Below, piece by piece: positions 46,341 to 59,308 of a DNA stretch of 64,000 bases. This DNA comes from Larix kaempferi (taxonomy: Eukaryota > Streptophyta > Pinopsida > Pinales > Pinaceae). The notes beneath the pieces are model-generated. The model saw only the letters and a program-made list of their open reading frames with translations. It did not search any database and was not told the DNA's origin. Location: contig BSBM01000007.1 of assembly GCA_027924585.1 (NCBI GenBank), positions 6,464,001-6,528,000 of the forward strand. Direction: 5' to 3'. Numbering within the stretch: the first letter of the stretch is position 1; the number at the start of each line of letters is the position of its first letter. The position numbers were made by a program, and so were the translations under genes.

Positions 46341-46543
46341 GAAAGATGTGGAAAATAAAGGAAGACTACAAAGAGTCAAAGGAAACACAGATTCCAAGCA
46401 TCAATGAAGTTTCCAAAGATGATGTTCAGCATAATAGTGTTGTATATGGGAATGAAATCCATTATGATGGAAAGCAAGATGAATATGAAGAACTCACCAA
46501 TGAAGAGAGAAATTATGAAATTCTCTTCTACAATCTCTCATGA

Positions 46544-47157
46544 CCCAAAAGAGAAACCATGAAACTAGCATCAGAAGGGATCATATATTCAAGGGGAGTG
46601 AATATCATAAAATTACAACTGGTAGTTGAAAGTAATTAATATCACTTGCTAAGAATAAAAGGACGTCTTCATCAAAAACAAGAAAGTGAAGTAGAGGTGA
46701 CAAAATTTGGTCCAGAAAACATCTATGTGACAAGCACATGGTTGAAGTGTAACAAAGCCAGAAGGAGAATTAGAGAAGAAGAGATGATTATGGTTAAATG
46801 ATAAGACTACTGTCTGGTTAATAAAGAGCAGAGTAAACCCTATCACAAAGTGAAGAAAAATGTTGACAAACGGGAGGAACATTGAAAGGAGGAGTTTATG
46901 AACTCATCATCCAGGTTCTCATTCAAAGAGGTTATCATTCAAAGGCCAGCTACAAGATGATAACTAGATTATCTTAAACATAGTGATCACTACCAAGTCC
47001 AAGATAAAAGGAGGAAGAGAAGCAAAAGAAGGGCAGTTGTCAAAAGCAAGAAGGATAGGAAATTCTCTATCAAGATGGTTACAGCAAAAGAGCATAATAA
47101 GTTATCCTTTGTCATTGTTTTCAAAGGGGGAGAATGTTTAGATGTTTCCATCAATGC
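46544..47157 (+). other. Element D non-coding 3' interior
   Basis: Purine-rich (plus strand), many stops, no pol motif found. Confidence 0.65.
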
Positions 47158-47170
47158 CAAAGGGGGAGAA
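47158..47170 (+). promoter_or_regulatory. Element D polypurine tract
   Basis: AAAGGGGGAGAA lies directly before the 3' LTR. A similar AAAGGGGGAGAATGTT occurs at 47,124-47,139. Confidence 0.88.
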
Positions 47171-50100
47171 TGTTGAATATGATTGCCATTGATGTCAAAG
47201 GAGTTCAGTAATGAAAAAGGAATAACCAAGGACATGATGGCGAGGAAAACTCAGTGAAAGACAAAGGAATGACAAAGGAAGTGATGACATGGCATGTATG
47301 ATGATGTGGCATGTGTGATGAAGTTGGAAAAACACATGATGGTGTTCTGGTTCTATCATTAAGTCAATGTTGCAATCTGACATCATTCTAGAAAAGTATG
47401 ACAAGTTTGTGTAACTTTTGAAATTGACTATGGAAAAAGTAGTCAAAATTGCTCTAAAAGAATGCCCGCCATAATTCATGATTTGAGAAATATGCACGCA
47501 CCATCATATCAGGTTATATCTTGTTGAAGTGGATATCTAGTCATGGTATCAGTTTTCCTTAATCATTTATGAGGAGAAAGTTATAAGTCTGTCAAAATAG
47601 GGTTTCAAGCTACTTTTAAATGAAAGTAGCAAAACTGCCTAAGTGTCCTCAAGTAAATGCCTGCCATAGTTTGTGGGTTGAAGAAAATGCCCGCACCATA
47701 TGGTCATCTTGTAGAATGTTTTTTTGTGAATTTCACCATGGGCTCAGAATGTACAAAGAGTCTCTTAGGAGGAAGATATTGATCTTCCAAAAGTGCTTCT
47801 TAGCCTAATTTACACTACTCCAGTAAATGCCCGCCGAGGAGAGAGAAAGAGGTTTCAAGGGGTGAAATTGGTTTGGATAGAATCCCCTAGTTGGCCCCTA
47901 TCCATTGGATGTCTCACACTTCAAATTTGATGAAAATAAAATTCACTTCATATTAACCTAGGGTTTGATAATTTTGTCTAAGTGTCAAATCAACAGTTTG
48001 GAAGGCCACTTTCAAATGCCTGCCAAATGATGGGTGTGTGTCAATAAGTTCATCTTTTGACATGGTCTTGTTCATTTTTGAAGTATCTATCCATCCATGC
48101 TTTTATTTTTCCTTATGGTGATCATATATGAAATAAATCAATCTGCCAAAGTGAAGGAAAAAGTGTTTTACATATTAAAGACAAAAATTTGTCTGTGTCA
48201 AACTCACATGGCTAAGAGGCCATTTGGAAATGCCCGCAAGGAGGTGTTCATGTGTTGATAAAATTAATCAGATGGAATAGGCTTGTTCTTTGGTGAATTT
48301 TTTATCTAACCATGAGCTCAGATATTCCTATGGAGTTCACATGTGAGAAAAACAAGCCTGCCAAAATGAGAAAAAGCTTGTTTTTACTGTTCAAATGAAG
48401 GTTGAAGAGGCATTTGGAAATGCCCGCAAGGAGGTGTCCTTGTGTTTATATAATTAATCAGGTGGCATAGGCTTGTTCCTTGATGAACTAGATATCTATC
48501 CATCAGATCATATTTTCCTCTGGAGTTCACATGTGTGAAAGATAAGCTTTCCAAAATGAGAAAAAGGTTGTTTTGTTTTGCATATTAAGAACAAAAATTT
48601 GGCTAAATGTTGAACTCACATCGCTAAGAGGCCATTTGGAAATGCATGCAAGGAGGTGTCCTTGCTCTGATAAAATTAATTAGGTGGCATAGGCTTGTTC
48701 CTTGTTTAACTAGCTATCTATCCATAGGATCATATTTTCCTATGTAGTTCACACGTGTGAAAGACAAGCCTGCCAAAATGAGAAAAAGTTTGTTTTGATG
48801 TCCAAATAAAGGTTGAAGAGGCATTTGGAAATGCCCGCCAAAGAGTGTCTTGTGATAATAAATTCTCCAGATGGCATGGACATATTCCTTGGTGATCTGG
48901 GCATCTAGATATGGTGTCAGTTCTCTCTTTGAGGCTCACACGTGTGAGATTTTGGCCTGCCAAAATGGTGAAAAATAAGGTTAAATGACACCTTATCATA
49001 TGCCTGCAAGGGCTTGTAAAAATGCCCGCAAGTGCTTATAAAATGCCTGCAGGGGCTAAGGGTTATGCCCTCAAGGGTTTTATTATGCCCACAAATGGCT
49101 TAAAACATAAAGCTCCCAAGAAGCTTTATTGTGCCCACAGGGCCTAAGGGTTATGCCCGCAAGGGTTTGGTTATGCCCGCAGGGGGCTTAATGAATAAGC
49201 TCACAAGAGCTTAAAGATGCCCACAAGGGATTATGTATGCCCACAAGGGGCTTAATGTATGGGGGCTAAAGAGATGTCCGCAAGGGCTTGTAAGATGCCT
49301 GCAGGGGTTTGTAAAATTCCCACAAGGGCTTACAAAATGCCCGCAAGGGCTTGAAAAATACCCGCAAGGGCTTGGAAGATTCCCGCAAGGGATTAAGTTA
49401 AGCCCGCAAGGTGCTTAAGGAATAAGCATGGAAAAGCTAGGCTATGCCCGCAGGTAAAGGGAGATATTCCCGCAGGAGGTTAGAAGACAAGCCCGCGAAA
49501 GCTTGGACCATGCCTATAGGTAGAAGAAGAAGATGCCCGCAGGCTTGAGGGTTCACCATGAGAGAAGAGGCTCGCTGGATGAATATGAAGGATATCCCAC
49601 AGATGAATGAATCTCGCAAGACTGGAGGATGAACAATGAATTTTTAATTAATTAATTAATTAAAAACCAGCAATAAACAGAGTAATAAATTTAAATCTGT
49701 AATAAACAAAATTATAAATTTAAATCAGTAATAAACAGAGATTTGAAGAGGCAAGATGAAGAAAGAGCATGAGTTCATTTTTTAAAGATGCAATGGTTAA
49801 ATGATGAAGAAGAATATATAAACAAAAGTGTGAAATGGAAAGAAAATATCTCAGCAGTTCATATTGAAGGTTCAGCAAGAATAAGAACTGAAGTGTATGT
49901 TGGGTTTTGAGATGAATATCTGAAGCAGCATTGAGACCAGAGGAAGAGACCAGAATGTTTGCACATTCAAGATGAAGAAGTTCATAACAGAAGTCAGAGA
50001 ATTAAATGGGAATAATTGAAGTTGTCTACAGCCCAAATCTATGTAGCAGCAATAGAAGACAAAGATTGAAGAAGCAAAGAATTATATGGAACAAAATTGA

Positions 50101-50603
50101 AGAAAGAAAGATCCGGAATATTGATATCAACATATTAGGGAGGTAGGGTGGTGCTAGGGATGGCTACAGGCCTGCAAGGGGTTTGTAGCCTCCTTCCAGT
50201 GGTAGTTGGTAAATAGGGTGTCGAAGCATCCTTTCAGTTGTAGCTGATAAACCAGGGGGTTGTAGCCTCCTTCCAGTAATGGCTGGTAAATAAGGGTGCA
50301 GTAGCATCCTTGTCTGTTGTAGCAGGCAGAAACTAGGGTGTTGTAGCATCCTTCAGTGGTAGCTAAGAAACTTGGGGATTGAAGCCTCCAGCAAGTTGTA
50401 GCTTGCAAAAACTATTGTAAACGTAATTTTGCAGTATAGAAAGAGTTTGTGGTTTTCCCAATTGGGTTTCCACGATAAAATATGTGTCTTGTGTATCTTG
50501 TTGATTCCATGTTTTAATTAAGTTTAATAAGTGGTTTAAAATGGTAAAAAGTTAACAATACCGATTCACCCCCCCCCTCTCAGTATTGACCAAAATTTCA
50601 ACA
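47171..50603 (+). repeat. Element D 3' LTR (3,433 bp)
   Basis: TGTTGAATATGATT...TTTCAACA. The minisatellite part (49,002-49,540) differs from the 5' LTR in number and order of units. The TATA box is at 49,815-49,823. Confidence 0.95.
49002..49540 (+). repeat. 20-21-bp minisatellite in the 3' LTR of D
   Basis: Same unit as 43,219-43,830 with fewer perfect copies. Open frames with a period of seven residues (for example CPQGL repeats, 49,233-49,418) are a by-product. Confidence 0.92.
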
Positions 50604-51416
50604 TGCTTAGCATTTCAATATTAGTTATTGGACATTTTCATAATAATATTCCTCCTTTTAGTTCTAATGTCTTATTTCATATCCAACTATAATTTTTTAT
50701 TTGAAATATTCAAAATTATATAATAATAAAAAATATTCTACAAGTGTTTCATGTTTTAAATGTAAATGAGAGATTCTATATGAAAAAGTATAACAAATAA
50801 TACTTTAAATATTTAAAATAAAAGTTATGCTATCTCTACATTTTAATAATCATGTATTTATTAATTAAATCCAATCAATAAATATTAAGAATACATGAAA
50901 ATTATTATATACAAAACAAATTAATTGTAAATAAGACTAAAAATATTAATAAATTATTAATTACAATTTTTTTTTGATAATAAATAATTGATTTTTTATT
51001 TGATAGGACCAGTGCTATATTTAATCATTGTAGTATCAATGCTCCTTTTAATCCTCTAGTGCTGACATCAATGCTTCACTTTGGTTTGGGTGCACCAGTG
51101 CTCTTCTCTGACCCTAAAGCGTTGACATAGGTGCTTCACATTGGTGTGGGTGTACCAATGCTCATATTTTAGGTGTGGGTGTGTAGCTAGTGTTTCCACA
51201 TTAGATGGTGCTAAACAACACCTTCTAAGACTTATGGAAGTATTAGTAACAGTTCGAATGGGAGTGCAAATAAACAAAATAACAAAGAAAACTTACTGCA
51301 GTAAAAATTATATGAGGAACAGTCAAATAAATTTAAACTACATGAAGAAAAATATGAGGCAAATGCATGAACAAAAATCTATTCTAATACATTTTTTCTT
51401 TCACAAACAAGAGGAG
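50604..51416. repeat. Right flank of element D, AT-rich then repeat-rich
   Basis: 50,604-51,000 is very AT-rich without features. 51,010-51,170 has GGTGCACCAGTGCTC-type motifs matching the left flank (40,241-41,230). Confidence 0.55.
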
Positions 51417-52015
51417 TGAGGAAAGATTTTTTTCTTTTTATTGAGTAAAAATGGTTTTACAACAAGAAATTACCTCAGAATAATGGAGGCAAGTGGACCC
51501 TTGTAGTCGGGTGGAAGGGAATGCTCTTGGTCTTGGAAGTCTTTGGTTGTTATCCACGAACAACTCACAAGGTGCCAAAGTGAAAAGAGAGTGAAACTTG
51601 AACACAAATGGATGGATTAGGGTTCCAATAGAACTCTGGCAGAGTTTCGTTAGCAAATGGAGAAATTGTGTGTAAAATGGGGGCCTTCACCATTTATTTA
51701 TAGAAATATTTTCCATGGGTTTTATGTCCATGGTTTTGGGTAGACCTTGGTATCGGCCAGTGGTTTCCCTCTCTTTTTGAATTTTGAATGTTTTTCCCGT
51801 TTTTATTTTCTTTTTACATTTTCTGGGGATTTTATTCTTTTTTGGAGGGAATATGCTTAATTTCCCTATTTTTGGAGAGGGAAATAATAACTATGGGCCA
51901 ATTTGGTCTCAAACTTTAGGATTTTGGGTTGGTGAAGGTAAAATATTAGAAAAAATGGATAATTGGATGATGTAGCTAGGGAATGAGAATGGTGTGGAAT
52001 TTTTGGGTGTTAACA
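51417..52015 (-). repeat. Element E 3' LTR (about 600 bp)
   Basis: In plus orientation TGAGGAAAG...GTGTTAACA, followed by CCCCCT, which is a purine tract on the element strand. The right border is good; the left border rests on a TG only. Confidence 0.5.
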
Positions 52016-54140
52016 AATTGCCCCCTGATGTGTGAGGGCAGGAGCTCATTGTATGGCTGATAGACATCATAAGATCTCTCTTTTCCAGGGTAGTGAGGAG
52101 GATGGTGGTGGAGAACAAAGATTGTGTCAGAGAGTGGAACAAGCGCTTCGTCTGAACTACAAGGGCTATAACTCCAAATACAACTCCTCAATAATGGATA
52201 AGGCACATATAATCTCAAATATATAAACGAGGTGGGAATACCCATGCTAGTATCAATATCTCAAGATACACAAATAATAATGAGGTCCAAAGGGGACCTG
52301 ATCTATACATGAATAATTGCAGTGTATATCATAATGGTCCAAGGTAGACTCAAATTTGGAATGCAATCATGGTCCAACCATGGCTGATCTAGAGAAATGA
52401 AACTGGAAACAATGGAATTCATCATGAATGTGGTATACAACAATTAATGCTTTGTTAGATTTGAAAGCGGCCAACAATTATAAGGACTCAAATAGCTGAG
52501 AGTTTGAATCTCGGAGGTATAATGAACTACAACTTAACTGGATACACTAGGAAGCATATGGTTGGAGCGCTTCCAAACACTGTCGCCAATGCATCATGGA
52601 TATCCACAGGATCATACTATTGGAAGGGTTCCAAAGAGACTCACCAATATGCTAGAGTCAAGGGACATTAGATGTCTTCGACCAAACCATAAATGAGCCA
52701 ACACCCTATATGAATATCACTAGTGCGATGATGTAGTTGATGTCAAACACATGGGAAACAAACCATTATAAGGGGCACTAAGGATTCCCCTCATGTGGTC
52801 CATAGGAACTCACCGTTGATGGTGATGAGGCCAAGGTACAGGGACCTTTGGGTCTATCGTATGGAATATATGTGCAGGCGTCAACAGAAGGAGACCTGCT
52901 AAGGCACTAATGAGTCCTTGACAGGAGCATGAGGGATACAACCAAGATGTGATAGAAATGGACATGGGACTGAGATACTATTGGGGGGGAACAAGGAACA
53001 ATGAGTAATGGGATTCAAACTTCCTATGTTAAGAGTATGATGGCAGGGATGACCTAGCAGCATATGAAACTGATATTTGGGGAAGGTATCATAGTTGGGG
53101 TACCAGGCACTGTGAGTACAATGTGAGATACTTAGAGAAGGGGATTGATAAGTGATATTAGTGGGACTCCAAGGATGACACATAGCAAAATACTATGAAC
53201 AAAGGTGACCATGTTGGGGATACTTCCATATTTCAGGACTATATGTGATTTACAGGGGCACCAAAAGGCACTATTTGGGCCTTCTTCATGATTTAATGAG
53301 CTTGAAGAAGGCATAGAAGTGTGCTCAATATGACATTGTCTTGTGGATTGTTATAGAGCCCAAGACGATACATGCTTGCTAGTGTTTTCAATTTTATAGT
53401 CTTAAAACAGAAAGAAGATTATGTGAGTGGTCTTTTTTGTAACTTAGTCCCCAAATCCCAAAAAAGCATAAAAGTGTGCAATGGAGAACTATTATAGCCA
53501 GAGGGACTAGAGTATTCCTTTTTTGTAATTAGTCCATTCGGTCCAAAAAAGGGGTAATAGGAATAAAGAATGGATTCCCTTTCAAATACATTAATGAGCA
53601 TGAAAGGAAGCAAGTTTGATCAACAATATTTTCATTCTTTAAGGAGTTAGAAAAGGGCTTAAAGGAAAATCCCTAAGTGTCTTTTTCGTAAGCAGTCTGC
53701 TCAACCCGAAAAAGAGATAAACTTGTACCGAACAGTCATGTATGTCATGCAAGGAGGAAGTGCTCAATGAGAATATGGACATGAATGGAACGGAGTGAAG
53801 GTAAGGTAGAACATTGATGGGGCCTCCTTGCGGGTATATGGATGGCAGCAAAATAACACAATAACTACAATATGGAGGGAGCAGAGGACTCGTGAATAGG
53901 CCACAATAAAGAAGGTTGTATAGAGATACATGTAGGGGACAACTCGTATAATTCCATGTGAATCGAAGCGGGATCAAAAAATGGCCCAATAAACTTGGTG
54001 ATCAAGAGAAATGGCCTCTATAATCATGAAAGGAACGAAACACTAATTTCAGCGGTGTGAACGGCGCAAAAAATAGGTGTTGGAGGACTCCGTTATATGG
54101 TTAAAAGAAGAAAAGGGGCCAAAATAGGCTATAAAATAGG
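52016..54140 (-). other. Element E non-coding 3' region
   Basis: Similar to element A: the region at 53,500-53,730 matches A at 33,100-33,370 (shared CCCTTTCAAAT, GTGAAAGGAAGCAAGTTT-like and GAAAAAG..ATAAACT blocks). The GAGCTTGAAGAAGGC unit at 53,295 matches A's 45-60-bp repeat. No ORF with a family motif. Confidence 0.6.
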
Positions 54141-54599
54141 GGGAGCCCACCTTCCACATGTCATTTTCACTGTTGAGTGTTGAGGTTGTTTCGAGGGACC
54201 CAAGAAAAGGACTGTTGATTTCTCCTTATTGGACTAGAAGAATCGAACTCTACAACTTCCAAGTAAATGTTTGTGCAATTCCTTATCATTTTACTAGTTT
54301 ATTTCATGATTTTTGGCCTCCTGGAGACCTCAGTGAAGCCCAGGACGGATTCACGGCTGGATCACTCTTTTCGAGGGGAGAAGTGCAAATTAGATCGTGC
54401 TTTTCAAAGAGACAAGCGTGCCCTGGGTCATACCTATCTCCCAAATAGGTGATACCCAGGTCATGCATGTTTGAGAGGCTTGCATGACCTGAATCGTGCC
54501 TTTCTTCCAAATAGGTGCGACTTGGGCCCAATGAGGGATTTTTGAGGTGCAGGACTGACCAAGTTCTTTAAGGCTTGTAGGATGCCATGGGTGAACTAG

Positions 54600-55906
54600 A
54601 AAGAGAGGGAACTAGGGGATCTCCTTGGGGATATCAATTGTGACTAGGCGGTACAGGATAGCTTCACACAGCACGGGCTATTTAAGTTTGTGAGGGATCC
54701 TTTGATGCGTGTGACCAAACTATTACTAAACAAGTTGATAGATTTCTGGGATAGAGAGTCCTAGGAAATCATGGTATGGGGTGAGAAACTAGAGCTTACC
54801 TTGGATGATGTATAGTTCATGACAGGGCTCCCATGGTTGGGGGTGATTGCAGATACACGGTCGAGACGTCTAGGAGACGTTTTGATGCAGGATATGTTGA
54901 CTCGACATTGTTATGGGACTGCAAGGGTACATGACACCAACATTATGATCTATGATATTGAGATCCTTGAGACATGGGTAGTGGCAGTTACCGTAGTGCG
55001 GTTTCTTGGGTTGAGTGACCTGCACAAGATCTCAAGTGGATAGTTGATGCTTGTGGAGTGAGTACTAGTGGGTACATACTTTGTATGGGATTAGATGTAT
55101 TTGATAGTTATTCGACGATAGATAAACAAGGTGAGCCGAATTGGGGGGACTTTTGCTTCCCATCATTTATGTGCTCATTCTTCTTTGAGTAAGTAGTGAC
55201 ACTATGGAAACAAGTAGCAGTTCATGACGATGGGTCCACTAAGCCGAGGATGCGATGATGGGGGGAGATGATGACTTGGGGGGGAGGAGGACTAGTGGGA
55301 AGGTTCTTCACATAGGATATATTTGCTTAGTGTTTTCAGTTACCAATCATGATTGAGGACTACCCCTATGCTGGCATGAAATTCAGGGGAGATGCAGATC
55401 TACCTCAACCTCTCAATCAGGATTGGGGACCCAACGGTAGGTATACAGTTTTTTTGTTTGTAGATCCATACTTTGTACTACTAGCATAGATGGTAGCTAT
55501 ATATTTTTTTATATAGCGATGGTACTGATGATTGGTCATGTGTGTGCATATATTGGACCAGTTCCCCCAACGGGATACCATATGCATAGAGGTATAGTGC
55601 AGGGTATATATCCTCCAAGTCATGGATATCGATGAAAACGAAGCGTTGAGGTGACTCTAGACTCACTTCGGAGAGGGATCAATCAACTACTGGATGGTGT
55701 CATAGATGATGGGTGGCAACATCTAGATGAGGACCTGATCACCATATAATACCAGACGCCTCCTGAGTCGAGTTCAATCATGCAACAAATCATTGTGGCG
55801 GCCGAGTCTATGAGATCTATGGCATGGGGTGATGTGCCCCTAGAGGAAGAGGAGGAAAATGAGGAGGATACCAAGGATGACAAGTCAGAGGAATTGGATT
55901 ATTAGT
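54600..55906 (+). pseudogene. Antisense extra ORF of element E, plant-mobile-domain (PMD)-like
   Basis: Runs opposite to pol. Plus-strand reading gives HGLFKFVRDPLMRVTKLLLN, then LELTLDDV.FMTGLPWLG and RHCYGTARVHDTN (inside 54,819-55,043), and VRFLGLSDLHKISSG. This order (entry helix, TLDDV..LTGLP, later helices) matches the plant mobile domain, found in MAIN/MAIL-type host proteins and in extra ORFs of some gypsy elements. Several stops interrupt it. The C-terminus (55,680-55,906) has PLEEEEENEEDTKDDKSEEL, an acidic tail. 54,158-54,448 may be a further upstream part. Its function is unknown. Confidence 0.65.
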
Positions 55907-57030
55907 TGATATCTTATGGAGCTTCCCCCCAATACTATGGGCATGGGTATTTTTTACTGATATACTTGGTTTATTTTGGCGAGGAAGATGTTGCGGCTCC
56001 TCTATGTAGAAATGCATGTGTGATGTTTTGGACATTATGACATGATATATAGATGCATGTGGATGCACTCTTTTATAGTTTTTTATGCTTGTGAGCCTTT
56101 TATTTCATGGTGATATTTATGTTATGTTTATGTACATTTGAATACAAAATGATATGATGATGCATGCTAATGATACTTCCTATATGCGGTGATTGATATG
56201 CCATTCTAGAATGTCATTATCCATTTGGTATGCAACACTATTTTGATTATGGCGACATGCATGAATGAAATGAATTCAAAATTTCTAACCAATTGTTTAG
56301 CGCGCATAAATTTTCTAAAAGGGAAAGGATCATGTACCCGGGAGTAGTTATTCAACAAGGTGACAAGTAGCTAGGATTCCAAAAAGACACAAAGGTGACG
56401 AAATCCCAACTAGAGAGCAATAGTTAAGAGACTGGTCATGGCATTGTACTCATCCTACAGTAATTGGTGGCAGCACCAATATACACTCCATCAATGTGGA
56501 TCAACTCATGTGAAAGGGAATATAACAACCAAGTTGTCGAGGCGAGGTTAGGAGACCATCTATTTCCACCATCAGAGAAACCAACATGAATAGAGGGAGC
56601 GAGATCAATATGGTAACAATCACGGAAGCAAACCATAAAGCTCTTGCAAAAAAAACTTGAAAAACAAAAAGAAAGAAAACTATACAGAACAAAGCAATGG
56701 GTTTGGAGAGGTTAAGCATAGAATCTCTTGAGGTACAACCCATTACGGGGGTTGGTCATGGGACTTCCTTTAGTATCTGTTGGGATGTATGCCCCCTTGA
56801 AAAGGAGGTTTTTGATGACGTATGGCCCCTGCCACATAGACTCAAACTTTCCTTTTACATGCTTGTCATGGGCTTGATCATAAACAAGAACAAGGTCTCC
56901 TTCTTTGAAGGTAGTAAGAGATGAACTTGAGTATCATAATGGGTTTTGGACCAATGTTTGGCAGCCTCGATCATCTGGATGGCAGCCCGACGATTCTTAT
57001 CCCCCTATTCCAACATGATAAATAGTTTCT
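55907..57030 (-). pseudogene. Element E integrase C-terminal tail and spacer
   Basis: On the minus strand 56,930-56,740 reads LVLVYDQAHDKHVKGKFE and WQGPYVI-like sequence in shifted frames, the usual end of gypsy integrase. The rest to 55,907 is non-coding. Confidence 0.65.
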
Positions 57031-57770
57031 CTAAGGAGAGGTGTCTGGTAGAAAATTGAGAGCTATGTGTAAGCCTGGGATATTGCACTCAATGGGGAGA
57101 ACATATTCAACATCGTGCACCAAGTGGAATGGGGTAAAACCCATAGTGGTTTTGATAGACGTTCCATAGGCCCATAAGGATGTAAAGAGCATGTGATGCC
57201 AATTGGACTTGTTTTTATTGACCGTGCATTGGACCATGTCTTTGAGGATCTTGTGACAACCTCAACTTAGTTGTTTCCCTACGGTTTGTACGAAGAGGGG
57301 TATTGATGCTCAAATTTCAGTAGGGTAGATAACTCCTTCCAGAATACATCTTCAAAATGTTTTTCGTGGTCAAATACGAGTTGGCGAGGGACACTGAAAC
57401 AAGTAACGACATGGTTAAATAAAAAACATGTCGCATTCTTGGCCTGGAAGTTAAATGTGGGCATGGTTAGAGCCCATTTGGTGAAATAGTCAATAGCCAC
57501 GATGATGTACTTGTGGCCGCTAGCTAACGTGCGATTACACTCCATGAAATCAATGGCCCATTTGTAGAAAGGGCCAATGGTGATGATGGGGTGGAGTGAT
57601 CTAGGAGGGGTCCTCATTTTTGGAGTGAAGAGTTGGAAATTGCGACAGTGTTCGACTACCGTAATGCAATCAATAAAGATGGTTGGCCAAAAATAACCTG
57701 CGTGAATGACCTTTTGGGAAGTGGCCATACCGAAGAGGTGGTCTCTATAGGCTCTGCTATGGAATTCATT
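57031..57770 (-). pseudogene. Element E integrase
   Basis: 57,728-57,279 contains VIHAGYFWPTIFIDCITVVE and HCRNFQLF, the zinc region with its last Cys replaced by Phe. WAIDFMECNRTLASGHKYII follows (first catalytic Asp), then DYFTKWALTMPTF and VFDHEKHFEDVFWKEL around the second Asp. 57,237-57,031 has LWAYGTSIKTTMGFTPFHLV, from the later part. A frame change near 57,260 separates the pieces. Confidence 0.88.
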
Positions 57771-58380
57771 AAATACCTGCTCAGCCTCATCATGTGTAGG
57801 GCATCAACGTAAAATGGTGTTGATGTGGTGTCAATAAAGGACATAATCGATAAGGAGGTATCGAGAAGCTTGATGGCGAATGTGATGTCAATCATCGCAA
57901 CTAAGGTGAGAACAAAATTTTTGAGTGCATACATAAACTTGGAAGTCTCCATACCACAGGTTAACCAAGGAAATGGTAAAAATATGTTTGTCAAGTAGAG
58001 TGATCGCGATCAGATGAGATGCAGACAAAGATGATAAGGTTTTCAGAAGTTGTGTCGAGGCCAACGCCTTGGTTCTTTTGGGTGTGACAATTCAAGGTCA
58101 TACTCTTGAATGATAACAATCCATTTGGCCACACGACCTTGGAAAAGGCGGTGACTCAAGAGATAGACCATAGCTTTTGAGTATTCCACTACTTTAGTTC
58201 GGCTCATAAGAATGTAATAGCGTAGTTTCTGAACCGAGAATATGACAGCTAAGGCAATTTTCTCCTCGTGGGGATAATGTAGCGGAAGGCCAAAGAAGCT
58301 CTAACTCACATAGTAGATGACATGATCTTGGAGAGCAGTATCTTCCTAGACTAGAACTCTTGCAATGATGTGTTCGGATG
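57771..58380 (-). pseudogene. Element E RNase H and linker, heavily decayed
   Basis: Only scattered similarity to the region between reverse transcriptase and integrase. Many stops. Confidence 0.5.
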
Positions 58381-59250
58381 CTAAAACTTAAAGGATAAAT
58401 CCTTCGTGAAATCTAGTGGTGATATCAAGGGATCGAAAGTCAAGGCTTGTTTCAATGCATTGAAAGAAGCTTTTTTCCGTTCATCCCAAACAAATGGAAC
58501 ATTGGTCCGGAGCAAGCGCAAGAAACAATGGACTTTTGTGGCATAATTTGGGATGAATAGTCGGAGAAAATTGGCCTTGCCTTGGAGGCTTTGCAATTGA
58601 CATAGGGTGCAAGAATATGGAAGGTCAAGAATGGCTTGAACCTTCAAGGGATTCACGATGATACCTTTCTGGGAAACACTGAATCCTAGAAATCGACCGG
58701 TAGCAACACAAAACACACACTTGAGAGGGTTTAGGAGAATTTTGTACTTTCAACATCACAGGAAGACTTGCCGGAGGTCTTCTAGGTTATGATATATTTT
58801 CTTGGAGTGAGTTGTGAGGTCATCCAAGTAGACTAAGATAATATGGACCAAATCATGAAAATAGAAGGTCATGGACTGCTGAAAGGTGGCTCCAGCGTTT
58901 TTAAGGCCAAATGGAATAACTTGATAAGCAAAAGTGCTCCAAGGGGTGGTAAACACAATCTTATACTAATCCTCTATGTGGATATGAATCTGATTATAAC
59001 CTGAGAATCCATCCATTAAGAAAAGGACCTCGTGGACAGCGCAGGAATCAATGAGTTGATCAATAAATTGTGCCGGTAAGTTGTCCTTGGGACACTCTAG
59101 ATTCAAATCTCGAAAATCAATACAGACGCGAATGGTGCCTTATTTTTTATTGACTTGTACAAGGTTAGAAACCCAAGTTGTATATGCTTTCGAGTATATG
59201 AACCTTTCTTGGCGTAGCTTCTCAAATCAACCTTAACCGCCAACATTTTG
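58381..59250 (-). pseudogene. Element E reverse transcriptase
   Basis: 58,956-58,756 reads TPWSTFAYQVIPFGLKNAGA and ILVYLDDLTTHSKK, with the catalytic YLDD at about 58,833-58,822. 58,716-58,381 continues with RFLGFSVSQKGI, LQSLQGKANFLRLFIPN and FVWDERKKASFNALKQAL. Upstream to 59,250, FLMDGFSGYNQI-type sequence is visible in another frame. Confidence 0.92.
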
Positions 59251-59308
59251 GACGGATGAATGGATATCTACTTTTGGCATACAGGAGAAACATATGCCAA
59301 GTGTCGAT

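Larger units (their letters stand above)
41387..50603 (+). mobile_element. Element D: large LTR retroelement with gag only (TR-GAG/LARD-like)
   Basis: A 9.2-kb plus-strand element with LTRs of 3,470 and 3,433 bp, a PBS matching tRNA-iMet (44,859), a polypurine tract (47,158-47,170) and a 2.3-kb interior. The interior codes only for gag-like sequence with two CCHC knuckles. No protease, integrase, reverse transcriptase or RNase H was found in any frame. Such gag-only elements depend on the pol of a related autonomous element, probably copia-type here. Bases flanking the LTRs (TGTTG left, TGCTT right) agree only partly, so a TSD is not established. Confidence 0.88.

Noticed and set aside
49233-49418. 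Open frame with periodic CPQGL heptapeptides, suggestive of a repeat protein
   Set aside because: It lies wholly inside the 21-bp minisatellite of an LTR; a 21-bp unit keeps any frame open. No other gene signals.
41382-50608. 5-bp target-site duplication of element D
   Set aside because: TGTTG and TGCTT agree at only three of five bases. Mutation is possible, but I do not claim it.
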